DNA from: Pyricularia pennisetigena
Taxonomy: Eukaryota; Ascomycota; Sordariomycetes; Magnaporthales; Pyriculariaceae
Reading direction: 5' to 3'
Assembly (NCBI RefSeq): GCF_004337985.1
Contig: NC_043741.1
Location: 6,905,937-6,969,936 of the forward strand
Length of the DNA: 64,000 nucleotides
Part shown: piece after piece, positions 1-10,660 of the stretch
How positions within the stretch are numbered: position 1 is the stretch's first letter
Layout: each line of letters starts with the position of its first letter
Translations under genes and position numbers: made by a program
Notes under the pieces: model-generated
The model's input: the letters and a program-made list of their open reading frames with translations, nothing else
Database searches by the model: none
What the model was told of the DNA's origin: nothing

Positions 1-1853
1 CAATCAAGCTCGTCGTCGCCCTTGGTGAACACCTCGAGGGTCGCCAGCTGCTGTGCCGGCAGCATTGCTGCAAAGGGGTTATTACTGCTGAACCGCGGAT
101 TGTGGCCGGCGCCCGCGAAGGGCTTCTGCGGCAGCGGCATCGTGTGTGCGCTCGGGTCCTGGAACGGGGAACCACCTCCCGTCTGTGGTTTCAAGAAGCT
201 GCGCGGCGATTGCATGTTGGATCCTAACGAGGCATTGTTGGGTCGGCCCTCTGCGGTGTTTGGTCTGCGCATCGAGAAGCCGTCGGCAAATGTCGGGTGT
301 GGCGGTGGAAGGCCGAGGAGGGAGTCTGGGAAATGGGCGTCTCGGACGTAGACAGCTCGCAACCTCGGCAAGGCTCCCGAGAGAAGGGAGCCTGAAAGGT
401 AGTTATAATAGGATGATGTCACGCCACTCAATCCGCTTGCCGCAGTATTCGAACCGCCAAAGGGACCGGGGCCCGACCCGACAGCGGTTATCTCGTAGTT
501 GAGCGTGAGAAGCGATTTGGAGCTCAGAGGTGGGATATCATGTGTTCCTGCGGCAGTGGGCAATGAGGCCGAGACCTTTTCTACAATTGTGAGATTCTCA
601 AGACCAGACGCAGTCGCCAGGACGCCGTGGAGCTGCCATGGCTTGACCCCGGTGCCCGAAAGGCTCAGGGTCTTGAGTCGGCTGCGAGCGTCGCGGCGCG
701 TCGACAACCACTGCTTCAGGCCCTCCGCGCTCACGTTGGGAACATCCTTGAGAATAAACTCCTGCAGCGCAGGGAATGGTGGTACCATGTCGTTGTGGAG
801 GAGTATCTCATCCCCAAAAGTCATCGTTTCGGACACCTTGAGCGCCTCGAGCTTGTGCAGGGCTCCCAGAACGTGTCTCAGCATCGCAGGATCGACATTG
901 ATACGGATCAGCTCCAGGACCTCGAGATTCGGCCAGACATTGCCACCCGCGAGGGCCTGCAAGCTGCGCTCCGAGCCAGCCATATAAGTCATCTTGCGCA
1001 GCTGATGGCACCTCGCCTGGACCTCCATGCGAAGTGTCAAGTATGTCGCATCGTCTGCAAACAGGCCCTCAGGAAGATCTACGTAGCGCAGATTGGGTAG
1101 CACGGCGATAGTACGCGCGAGATCGGCTTGGCAAGACTCGCGCAGCATGTACGGCGTCTTGAAATACTCGACGAGCTTGCCGAGTCTGGTCGGGTCCTCG
1201 CGAAGTGTGCGGCAAAGCAGCTTCAGGCGCGTCTGGGCCGTGTCCTCTGGCAGGCCATTGCGATCAAAGAACGAGCGGCGTTTGCGCAGGTCCGAAAGGT
1301 AGATCTCGCGCTCGCAGTAGTGCACCGAATCGATGCGAATGCTATGATAGCTGGAGAGCGGGTATGGCGGTTAGCAAGCAAGCTGTGTAAAGAGACGAGG
1401 TTGGATGCGATCCTGGGAAAATACCGAGTGTACTTACAGTTGCCTGATAGCAGCCCTCCTCCACTGCTTTGAGACTGCAGCGCAGTGGGCAAGGTCGCGC
1501 TGGTTGCACAGCATGCACGCATCATCTTCGCTGCTCTGCTCGCATGTTTCGTACGTTTCGTCGCCGGTGTGCGGGCACACAAACAGAAAGATGCGCTCCA
1601 GGATGGCATCGGGGAGGCGCGCCAGCAGCCTACTGGATGTCATGCTGGCGGTGCTCTGGATCTGGCCGGCTCCGTAGCCGGGCATGAACCCCGGAACGCC
1701 GAGAAAATCGCCACCTCCTCCATGCTTGCCATTGCCGCCGCCGTGGGTGTAATGGCTGTCGCTCTTGCGCTTATCCTTGCTACGCTTGAAAAGGCCCATA
1801 TTGCGAAAGCGGTAGGTTATGCGGTTCATGGTGGGCAAACGTCTCGGGTACAA
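1..1853 (-). CDS. F-box protein, C-terminus cut by window edge
   Basis: Two exons, 1853-1438 and 1350 to beyond position 1; the 87-bp intron has a GTAAGTAC donor, a GCTAAC branch site and a CTCTCCAG acceptor, and splicing keeps phase (Leu139 split 2+1). The reading frame then stays open to the window edge, so at least 588 residues are encoded and the C-terminus is missing. Residues about 80-139 carry an F-box signature (RLPDAILERIFLFVCP, later CAAVSKQWRRAAI) interrupted by a Cys-rich stretch with C-x2-C (CMLC). The rest reads as a leucine-rich, repeat-like region (LPNLRYVDLP, LEVLELIRI, LKTLSLSG). F-box proteins dock substrates to SCF ubiquitin ligases through Skp1; the substrate is unknown. 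The N-terminus is basic and Gly-rich. The first Met is used; Met9 is an alternative start. Identity of the F-box is good, orthology unknown. Confidence 0.8.
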
Positions 1854-3032
1854 AGACCAAAGGCGCCGCGGTGCGATTAATATGGTTCAGAATAATTGGC
1901 CCCGCAGAGGTGAAAGACAAAGAGAGTGAATGGCTGGTATGGCTGGCAGCCAAACCAGCAACACAATCCTAGTGAGTCGAATCGGACCGTTTGGTGAGGT
2001 GACGATTATTGAATTGAAGGCAGTCAATTATGCGTTTCTTTTTGTTTCTTTTTGTTTTTTTTGTCTCGTTGCTTGGTTTAAATCTCCACTTTGGTGAGGT
2101 GTTGGATCTCAGTGAAAGCGATTTGGCCGCAAATGGTGGCAGGATGGCTTTCTTCTTTGGGTTCTCTACCCTACCTCCTTTTTTTTTCTCTCCTTTGGTT
2201 TATTTCACCTTGTTCGTTCCTCGGAGAACGGAACGGCAAGAATCAGGCGCCCTAAGCTCGGGCTTTCATAGCCGTTGCAAAGCTTGGATCGTCGTATTTT
2301 CAAGAGTAATTAAAAATAGGGGAGAACGAAGAAGACCCTTTAGAAGCTGCCTGGCATTGGTACCCTCTTAGTCTGAGTTCCGGCGCGTGCAAGGTCTTAT
2401 GTGGCGTGCCGTGGCGTGAAGTGCGTCGTCCGATCCCACCTTCTTGAGGTAGGTGTGCACGCGCGACCTGGGGTTTGCGTCGTCGATCTCTTTGATTTTG
2501 GAGCTGGCGTGCGCGGTAAAGCCACCAAGCAAGACAGACGGTGTGGTGTCACCACGTAATTAACTCCCTTGTCGCACGCGAATGCAAAATCGTTTGTTTG
2601 GGTTGAGGTCTGAAAGGAAATACAGAGGGGAAAAAAAATATAAACTAAGAAGAACAAAGGAGGAGAGGTAAACAAGCAGTCCTTGTTTCTGATTGTCCAG
2701 AGCTTGTTCCCCAAAATAACGGCGGCGGAAATGGATGGAGCCCGAGTGAGTCGCAGCAAGGACTAGGCAAGTCTGTTTGTAGGTAGAATGTTGGCACTGA
2801 CGGGGAATATGGTACAATTGAGTACAGTAAGTTGAGATCTCTTGGCTGATTGTTTTGTCCGCATGGACCCCAAACAAGAGGCCGGGAAATATGTCAACAG
2901 CCTGGGAAAGGATTCGCTTGCTCTCCTCGCAAGAACAAAGGTGCACAGCTCAAGGGTCAACCTAGCGACAGTAAGCTGGCTCGTCGTTTAGGTTGAGAAG
3001 AAGGTTGGACACCATGGGTACGCAAACGTCGT

Positions 3033-3056
3033 AAAAAAAAAAAAAAAAAAAAAAAA
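3033..3056 (+). repeat. Poly-A tract (24 nt)
   Basis: An uninterrupted run of 24 A, one of several long A or T runs scattered through the non-coding parts of this window. Exact length is unreliable in assemblies. Confidence 0.9.
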
Positions 3057-4317
3057 GGAAGATTAATGCTCCAAGCCAAGGTCTGGCAAGTGCTTGCCGA
3101 TTTCAATTGGAGCCTACCACCCACCTCCTTGTCCGACCCGCAAAGCCTGAGAACCTGCAAAAGTATGGCCTATTGGACCAAAAACGTCCGGCGAAGCGAC
3201 CCCCTTGGCGTACCTAAAAATTACACACGACCACAGAATGGCACAGAGCAAGGCGATCACAGCCCTTTCGCGCCCTGTTTCCACCGTTTTTTTCCTCTAC
3301 TACATCACTTTGTTTGGTGCGGGGAGGGCGACTTTCATCTCCGCTCCTGCGCAAAGGGACCTGGGCCATTGATTGGCTTCCAAACAATAACCTACACATT
3401 ATTGTGCCTGGGAAGATCCCTGGGGTGACAGTTCACGTCCTTGGCTGCATATCGTTTTAATTCTGTCAGTCAGACAAAAGATGACAAGAAGCGGGGGTGA
3501 GTAGAACAGACAAAAAATTGCAGGGCCTGAACATAAAACAAAAAAAAAACCCCAAAAAATACCACCACCATGCGGGCTGTGTGTGTGTGTGTGCCACGCT
3601 TCACCTTGCGAGTGTGCTACTGTATTTAGATCAAAGGGCCATCCCTGCATCCCACCCCTGAAAGGTACAGCACAAACACCCAACCACGGTTGAGAAGCCA
3701 GAACCCGGACCTATTGCATTGCCGCCCCCGACCGTCCAATGCATCCCGTCCAATATCAACCCGCCCCTAGACTAGAACCCCAAACAAAACTGCCGGAAAG
3801 GTTCAGGTAGAAAAAAATGTAGTGCAGCTTTTGATAGCATCAGAAACCAACGCAGCCCCAAATACATCTTCAACACACTAGGCTGCTTGGCGAACCTAGC
3901 GAAGCAATCTACAGTAGTCTTGTAGATGTGGAGAGTAGAAACCAATGCTACGCACCTTAGTTGACCCCCTCGTCGCTCCACTAGGTAGGTAGACTTGGTG
4001 GACCACCACCTTGGATCATGTTTTCCCACCGCCCTGCCCCGTCCTCAACCAACCCCATTCCATGCAGCCTACTGGTATGCAGGGCACCTTCCCAAAGCGA
4101 ACATGGTCAAGCAACCACTAAGCATCCCAGCAACCCGGTGCAGTGCAGCCCCCAATCAAGCACGTGGAATTTTTTTTTTTGAGGCGGCCTACGTGATTAC
4201 TGCCTCGCTGCTGTTGTGCGGGAACAAGGCCTCCTTTGATTGTCGGGGATCTCCAGGTTTAAGCAACTGTTATCTCATTTTGGATAACCACATGGAATGT
4301 TGAAAACATGACATGGG

Positions 4318-4324
4318 NNNNNNN
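4318..4324. other. Assembly gap (7 N)
   Basis: Seven undetermined bases in intergenic DNA; the true gap size is unknown, so the spacing between flanking features could differ. Confidence 0.98.
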
Positions 4325-5198
4325 AATCGCTTGTCAGAAATGGCAAAGGAACAAAAAGCGGGAAAGGAACCGACCGTCCTTTGATGGGATGATTCCTGTT
4401 GCTGTCAGAAACAAGCCAAGCTGAATGCTGATTTCAACTACTTGATCTTTCAGCTCTGACAACACCACCAACCGGTCTCTACTCATCGCCACCCACTCAA
4501 TTCGACTGGCAAGGCTGGCCTGATTGGGTACCTATCTTGACAGGGCTCACGTCCGCTCTTGTCCATTCCCTACTAAAGAAAAAATGTGCACACGAGAGTT
4601 CAATCTAAAACAAGACCGCCTATTCCTCTCAAGTCTCGCCTATTTTAAACTACTGCTAGACCTGGTCCAGATCATTGCTAGAGGATGAGGCATGATGAGT
4701 CTTTGTTAGTGCCAGAAATATAACACATCTGCCATAATGGAAAATTGACATGCAATCAAACGACTATCTGATCAATACTTTTCTTTTCTCCTTTCCAGTA
4801 TAATGCGATAAAAGAAATAATCCCAAGATTATGCGAGGGGGAACAAAACAACAAACAAAGGAAACTTTCGCAAAAGTACGGTTTGTACAATGCAACCATC
4901 ATCAAAACTCAAACCGACATAGATGAACACCGTCGTTCCCCTCCCCGGCTTCCGCATTACTTGTTCCGCCCTCCCACATTCCCACCTTTGAATTGTGTCC
5001 TGCAAACATCAATGAAGATCATGATCCGTTCAGCCACATTTCCACCAGCGGTACTGCTTGGTGTTAACCTGTCCTTCGTTCTCAGTTATCTCCCACCTGC
5101 CCCGAACTGTCTGAGTCTTTGATTTCCTGGGAATGTCGAAATCGAATGCCGTCTTGGCTGGGACTACTCGCGCTACCCAGGCGGCTACTCCGGCTCCT

Positions 5199-7633
5199 CT
5201 AGTTGCCGTTGCCGTTGAGATGCACGCCGTCAAGCGGGCTGGCGGGGCCTGAAGGCCGCTGTTTCGCCCCCAGGGTCAGGGGGAAAGTGTACTCATCGGG
5301 GTCCTCCTCCTCCCTGTTTTCATGCAGAAAGCGCTACCGTTAGTCACCGTAATTCTAACATCCGAATGCTGACATTCGCTCAGGGTTCAAATCAGAAATG
5401 TACTTACGGAAGCTTCCACGATACGTAGTCCTCAGTGCTCAGTCCCTCCCTGCCCTCCTGCAGACTGGCAAAGTCACCAGGCGTCATCATCCCAGCCCTG
5501 TCACGAGGAGATCCGGGGACCGAGAAGGGACGCGAGATCTTTTGGTCGCTGTTGTTCATAAAATCGGCTGTGTCGTCACCGTCGAACGAGTTCGGGTAGG
5601 CCCGACGTAGTGCAAGTTGACGCGCCTTTATGTACTCGAGTCCCATTCGCTTCCAGTCAAGGAGGTCGCTAAGCCGCTCGGTACGGTTGCGTTGATTGAT
5701 GCGCTGCCTACGGCTCTTCTGGCAAAACTCCAACATGCAGTTGGTAAGCTGATTGACAGAGTCGTCGACACCCTTGGTCCTGCGGTCTACGATGTATATG
5801 CCGTAGTCGCTAGAGTTTTCAATCAACTCTTCCATGTAGCAACCGAAGCCCGAGAGATTGGTCGTGATCGAGGGAACACCCATGACGGTGCACTCGGCCG
5901 GGGTGTAACCCCACGGCTCGTAGTATGATGCAAAGACGCCGAGATGGGTTCCACGGACGAAATCATCGTAGTCGAGGGGCAGCACAGGGTTGGCCGAATT
6001 GAGGAATTCTGGGTGGAAAACAATCTTGACGCGATCTGATGGGTGGTTAAAGAGCTGGACACGACGGATTTGGTTGAGGATTGGATCTTCGGCGTCGTTC
6101 ACCATGTTGTGGGTGACAATGGGCGGAAGCCCGTGACGCTTCATGGCAAACAGACGTCTGCGGAGTAGCACGCGGTCCTGGCTAGTAATCAGTTCCTTCT
6201 CGTCGGGAAGAGGGTCGCCATCATGCCACTTCAGAGAACGCTCAAAGATCCTGCGACCAATGCTCTTCTCAATCACATCGACTGTGTCCCGGAGAGACTT
6301 GACCACGGCCTGACCCCGCAGGGCTTCCACAGTGAGGGAGGACGTCTGAGCAGGCATGATGACGAAAGCCACGACAGTAGTCTTACTTCCAGAGGCTTTG
6401 AGACGGTGGTTGAGCCTCGCCAGAGACTCAATGAACATGTCGCAGCCCTTGTTCCTGAACTCGTACCGACCGGCTGTGAAGAAGTACAGAGTATTCTCGG
6501 GCTCAAAGTCATAGTGGCCATAGAAGTGGCCCCGAACAAAGTCGTGGATCTTTTCCTTGGATTGGGCGTGGAGGTTTTGGAACTCGTGCATGGCTGCAAA
6601 CTTGGTCACGTTTAATCCGTTGGGCAGGACACCATCGGGCTTGCGCTTCAGCAAGTGCTCACTTTCGTATGCAGTGATGTGCGAGACAGTGGTGAAGACA
6701 TCGCACGAGTGGGCAGCAGCACGCTCGATGCAGTATCGGTGGTAAATACCACGCTTTCCAGCTTCAGCATCCACATCAAACCACTGGAGATTGTTGTAGA
6801 AATCGACGGAACCAGCACAAAGATATCTTCCCAGCAGAGTGGCGTGAGTGGTGAAGATGGTGGTGACATCAATACGTCGCTTTTTGCACAGAGGCAGTCC
6901 AACTCCCGCAAGCCATTCGTGGAAATGGGCAATGACCGCCTTCTTCTTCTCGTGGCAAACATACTGCAACAAGACGATAATGTCAGCACGGGACGTATAA
7001 GGCGATTGCGGCGGGCGATTCGCCCATGTGGATGCGTACCTCTCCCAGGAACCAAGCAACCAGGTAACCAAACACAATGGCCTCGTTGGTCTCGTCGTCA
7101 CCAGGAGGCGAAGGGATGGAAGCAACGTTCCAAAGATCAGTCTTCCACTCGTCGAGATGCTGGTAGGCAGTCTTTGTATCGATTAGCAGGACGCGCGGTG
7201 CACCCTCGATAAGCCATCGTCCGTATAATATGCCGATGCCACGATCCTTCATCGACTGGATCGTGGCAGTGAGCGCAGGGTCCTTCGGTTCGAGCTCCTC
7301 AACTTCGACAGCAGCCTGTGGTAAGGGCCATCTGTTAGTTCCTGTGCAAGCTCGCTGGCTGCGGGTGGGGTATTGCCAAGCTTACAGAAGTATGATTGAG
7401 CGGACCAATCAAGGTGTAGCGGTCGCCATACTCGGCCGTCGTAACGGGAGCTTTCGATTTGATGACGGAGTAGATACCGCCAACTAGACAAAGGCACATC
7501 TGTCAGCGAGCCCCACCCGACGGGTTTTTCGCGCATCTGTGGCAGTCATACCTCTGTGTGCAACTTCGGTTGCAATCTCAAACAGGATGTGGTTCTTGAC
7601 CTCGCGAGGCTCGCGTTCTCCGCCTTCCGCCAT
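5199..7633 (-). CDS. GSY1: Glycogen [starch] synthase (GT3 family)
   Basis: Transfers glucose from UDP-glucose to the non-reducing ends of glycogen in the cytosol. Five exons: 7633-7552, 7483-7386, 7315-7040, 6963-5408, 5313-5199; introns 68, 70, 76 and 94 bp, all GT-AG. The product is 708 residues, the usual fungal length. Visible landmarks: [15 protein letters not shown] near residue 28 (nucleotide-binding N-terminus), the GT3 E-x7-E pair in EPWGYTPAE (E501, E509), and the arginine cluster [15 protein letters not shown] that binds glucose-6-phosphate in this family. The C-terminal tail has Ser/Thr-Pro sites (VPGSPRD, MMTPGD) of the type phosphorylated to inhibit the enzyme, then ends [10 protein letters not shown] plus a short tail in the last exon. 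ATG 7633 is chosen because the preceding CCTACAG looks like a 5' UTR acceptor; ATG 7663 is a possible 10-residue longer start. An AGGGG stress element-like motif lies upstream at 7794-7798. Confidence 0.96.
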
Positions 7634-9895
7634 ATCGGCAGCAGTACTGTAGGCAAAGGACATCAGTATTCTGTGGAACACGTCGTATGTTCCAATGTGA
7701 TATGTTGGTGTGTCGTTTGGCTGGCAAGATTTATTAGGACTGCAACTGCAAAGAGCGGCAGTGGGTGGTAATAAGAGTAGTAGTAGTCTGTCGAGGGGAG
7801 CGAAAAACAGAAGTATCGACGGGAGACTAGCTGAAGAAGAAATGATGTAACAAGCCAATTATGGTTTGAAAGCGGTAACGCCACCACGTTGTACCGGAGA
7901 CACTCGGGCGATATGTCTGCAGCAAGATGTGGATGTCTGAGGTAAGGAGGATAGGAGGTAAGGTAAGGATGTCGGGCGGGGAGGAGGCGAGGATTGTCAA
8001 GCTTGTGGGTACTCACACCAAGATCAAGAGTCTCGGCGCTTGAGCAGCTGGTTGTATTTGCTGTGGTTACGTGGGATGCAGGAAGCAATTCGACGCTGCA
8101 GACGTCAATGGGAGCTGTCCAGCCCGAAAAAGTTTTGGCGCAAAAAGAGACGCAGAATGGGCTAATGAGCTTGTGAGACACTCGAGCTAGAGGTCGACCT
8201 TTGGTAGCTAGCAATTGATCCCAGGAGATACTATTGAAGCTACCCAGCTACGGGTAACACAGAATGCGAAATGGCGTTAGTGAGAATGGCGGAGCAGGAA
8301 ACTGGAAAAAGAAAAAGAAACTGAAGATCCAAATGTCCCGTACTCAGGTAGGTTCCTAGGGTAATTAAGATAGATGGAGACCTCGGGGCGGAGGAAAGGG
8401 CAGCAGCAACTGTGGTCTGGAGGGTGCACGGTGGTTGGGTAATCGCGCCAAGACACTGCCCATTTGTTCTATGGGATGCAATAGATAAAATGGGGCCAAC
8501 CGGGGTAATCGAAGCTCACACGCCGGGCAACGATGTGTGGGCAAGCGAAAAACCGGAGCCACAATCGATTCGTCTGGGGAGGTGCTTGCACTGTGGTTAC
8601 AATGGTCAAAACTCAAGTGTCCTCACTGTCTGTCTGTCTGTCTGTCTGTCTGCTCTGGTAGGCGAAACGAAGGAAGAAGGTATGCGTTGCGGTCAGGGTC
8701 ACGGCATCATCCCGCGCTTCAACATTCCGGCAAAGACTTTTCTTTCATTCCTTTTTCTTTCGTTTCTGTGCCATTGTCTCATCCTGGCCGGCACACTCTT
8801 ACCGCAAGTAGTACGATCGCTTGGGATGAGGAAATTTCTTATTATTGCACGGGCGCTAAAGCGGTTAGACGTGGTAGCCTGGGTCATTCCGTGGGCGTCA
8901 ATTACCCATCCCCAACAGATAAAATTCTTCCTGCATCGAAATGGTTTCTCGGCTTATCTTTTTTTGAATAACCCGTCCAATGTATGCGTCTTTTGGGAAC
9001 CATTCGTGTTAGTCGCCGGGTTCACCGACCCGGCAGCACCCGCATGGTAAGGAAAAGTCGTGTACCGTACAGTACGTCACAGTCACTGTCCAGAGCAATT
9101 AGGCACTGTGCCCACCTTGTTCGGCTCGTATGTTTATGGATATCTTGCTCCTCCCACTTTTTTTCGCGAGAAGCTATGACGACATTTGCTGCGGGGATGA
9201 AGCTCTAGCCCCTAGCTCTCAGCACCTGTAGATTCGACTGCATCATAAGCTGTCCCGTCGTGCAAGCTTTAATCAGACGCATACGTGATTACAGCTGTGC
9301 GCCAATGGCACAACCATTATGTTCGTCACCCAAGATATAGATACGTTACAGACGGAATTTGCAAATAACTGTTGCCGAGCTATAAATGGCTCGATTGTGT
9401 TGCTGATGTCAGTTCGCTATCGCAGCCCAGATATCTATTATTAGAACCCTCGCTTGTCTTTATCTGGGTTTATTGGATTGCGCATTTTATGTCTCTTTGT
9501 GGTTTATTGTATTCGACTCCCAAAGACTCCCCTTGTTGACTGGATGTATCAGAGGGCTCCGCTTTGTTGATTCGTTCTTTGAAAGCTTTCTACCACACAG
9601 CCTCTGGCAGGGTATCAAGTTATTTTGAACAAAGCCATGATTTGTTGCGAACGATATATATTTGACCCAAGGAGAGGCTCGGTTGGCATACTTTCACACT
9701 TGGCTTCTTTGTACCAAATCACTGTATATTCAACTCACAATAACCAGGACCGGGCTGTCCAGATACTACCAACTTCAGTCTTGGGCTGTATTATTCCATC
9801 ATCTCTCATATACTACTTTTCACTCACGAAAACGTGCCGGTCACTACTTTTCGATTCAATAGCAAAGGATACACTGTATTTCCCCCACACCAAAA
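7634..9895. other. Divergent intergenic region between GSY1 and CCCH gene
   Basis: Contains the leaders and promoters of two divergently transcribed genes. A longer frame at 8412-9050 (plus) crosses a CTGT microsatellite and shows no domain, so it is not called. A TATAAATG element at 9381-9388 lies about 515 bp before the CCCH start and could be a core promoter; this is only motif-based. The AGGGG at 7794-7798 could matter for GSY1, since fungal glycogen synthase promoters are known to use stress-response elements. Confidence 0.5.
8626..8652 (+). repeat. (CTGT)n microsatellite
   Basis: Nearly seven uninterrupted CTGT units in the GSY1/CCCH intergenic region. Confidence 0.95.
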
Positions 9896-10660
9896 ATGGC
9901 CAGGCACAGTAGAGGCTTTAACAACCAGCAACAGGTGAATGGAATCAACAACAAACACAACAACAGACAGCAGATGAACAACCAAAATAGCAGCAATAAC
10001 AATCGAAACCGCAATAAAAACAACGTTACTCGAAATCAGTCGAATCAGCGGACTAAAGGCGTAAAACCTTGCAGATATGGATCTCAATGCACGAAAATGG
10101 CCTATGGAACCTGTCTGTTCGGCCACCCGAACAGCGGCATTGTTAACCATGGTAACAACTTGGTTCTTGGCAACCAATGCGTTCGAAACGATGAAGGCCT
10201 AGGTACTATGCAGGTTTGGGATTTTGGCGAGTTAAATTCTCTCCCCCACACTTTCGACAGCCATATTAACCAAGGCAAGCCGGAAACTAAGCTGATGCCA
10301 GAGTCTGTGGCTGCCTTTGGCACCAGGCCTAGCTGCGAAAGGTACCCGAGCGGAGTTTTTCTAGATCAAGATGGCGACGTCATCATGTGCGACTGCACCA
10401 GCAAAGTTATGATGGCGCCGTGCTTCAGTGACTGGTATATCAGGAGCCGGGAGTCCCAGAGGCAGCTTAGAAGGGACCATGAGCAGCTGATGCAGGAGCT
10501 TAGCGACTACAAGCTGAACCACCCAAGCAGTTGGTCCAAGGAAGAGGCGTTCCAACGTATGTCTATTGAACTGAGGAGCTACGTCGCGGACAAGTACGTC
10601 CAGCATATGAACGCGGAAGAAGAGGAGCGCAAAAGAAAGCTCAGGATTCGTGGTTGGTAA
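9896..10660 (+). CDS. N/Q-rich protein with one CCCH zinc finger
   Basis: Single exon, 254 residues. Residues 9-52 are dominated by Asn and Gln, a prion-like, probably disordered segment. It is followed by one zinc-finger-like motif, C59-x5-C65-x7-C73-x3-H77 (CRYGSQC...CLFGHP), which resembles CCCH fingers that bind RNA. The middle has a DQDGDVIMCD stretch, and the C-terminal third is charged and helical (ESQRQLRRDHEQLMQEL, then EEEERKRKLRIRGW), likely a coiled coil. The likely role is RNA binding, but no specific family was recognised. The stop codon TAA lies inside a perfect donor sequence (G|GTAAGT at 10656-10661), so a spliced isoform with a different C-terminus is conceivable; an acceptor CCACAG lies about 60 bp downstream. 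The ATG is preceded by A-rich leader sequence. Confidence 0.72.
   Translation: MARHSRGFNNQQQVNGINNKHNNRQQMNNQNSSNNNRNRNKNNVTRNQSNQRTKGVKPCRYGSQCTKMAYGTCLFGHPNSGIVNHGNNLVLGNQCVRNDEGLGTMQVWDFGELNSLPHTFDSHINQGKPETKLMPESVAAFGTRPSCERYPSGVFLDQDGDVIMCDCTSKVMMAPCFSDWYIRSRESQRQLRRDHEQLMQELSDYKLNHPSSWSKEEAFQRMSIELRSYVADKYVQHMNAEEEERKRKLRIRGW

Larger units (their letters stand above)
1854..5198. other. Intergenic, no convincing gene
   Basis: This 3.3-kb stretch holds only short overlapping frames with low-complexity or compositionally random translations and no paired splice signals joining them. It contains the promoter side of the F-box gene, a run of 24 A at 3033-3056, several T/A-rich tracts, a short GT repeat near 3578-3593 and a small assembly gap at 4318-4324. 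The last part probably includes the 3' untranslated region of the glycogen synthase gene. Confidence 0.6.

Noticed and set aside
7663..8214. 183-codon minus-strand frame upstream of GSY1
   Set aside because: Overlaps the GSY1 leader and possible leader intron; Tyr/Ser-rich random-looking translation without a domain.
8412..9050. 212-codon plus-strand frame in the GSY1/CCCH intergenic region
   Set aside because: It crosses a CTGT microsatellite, has an unnatural mix of residues and no domain; the start is not an ATG of good context and no splice sites extend it.
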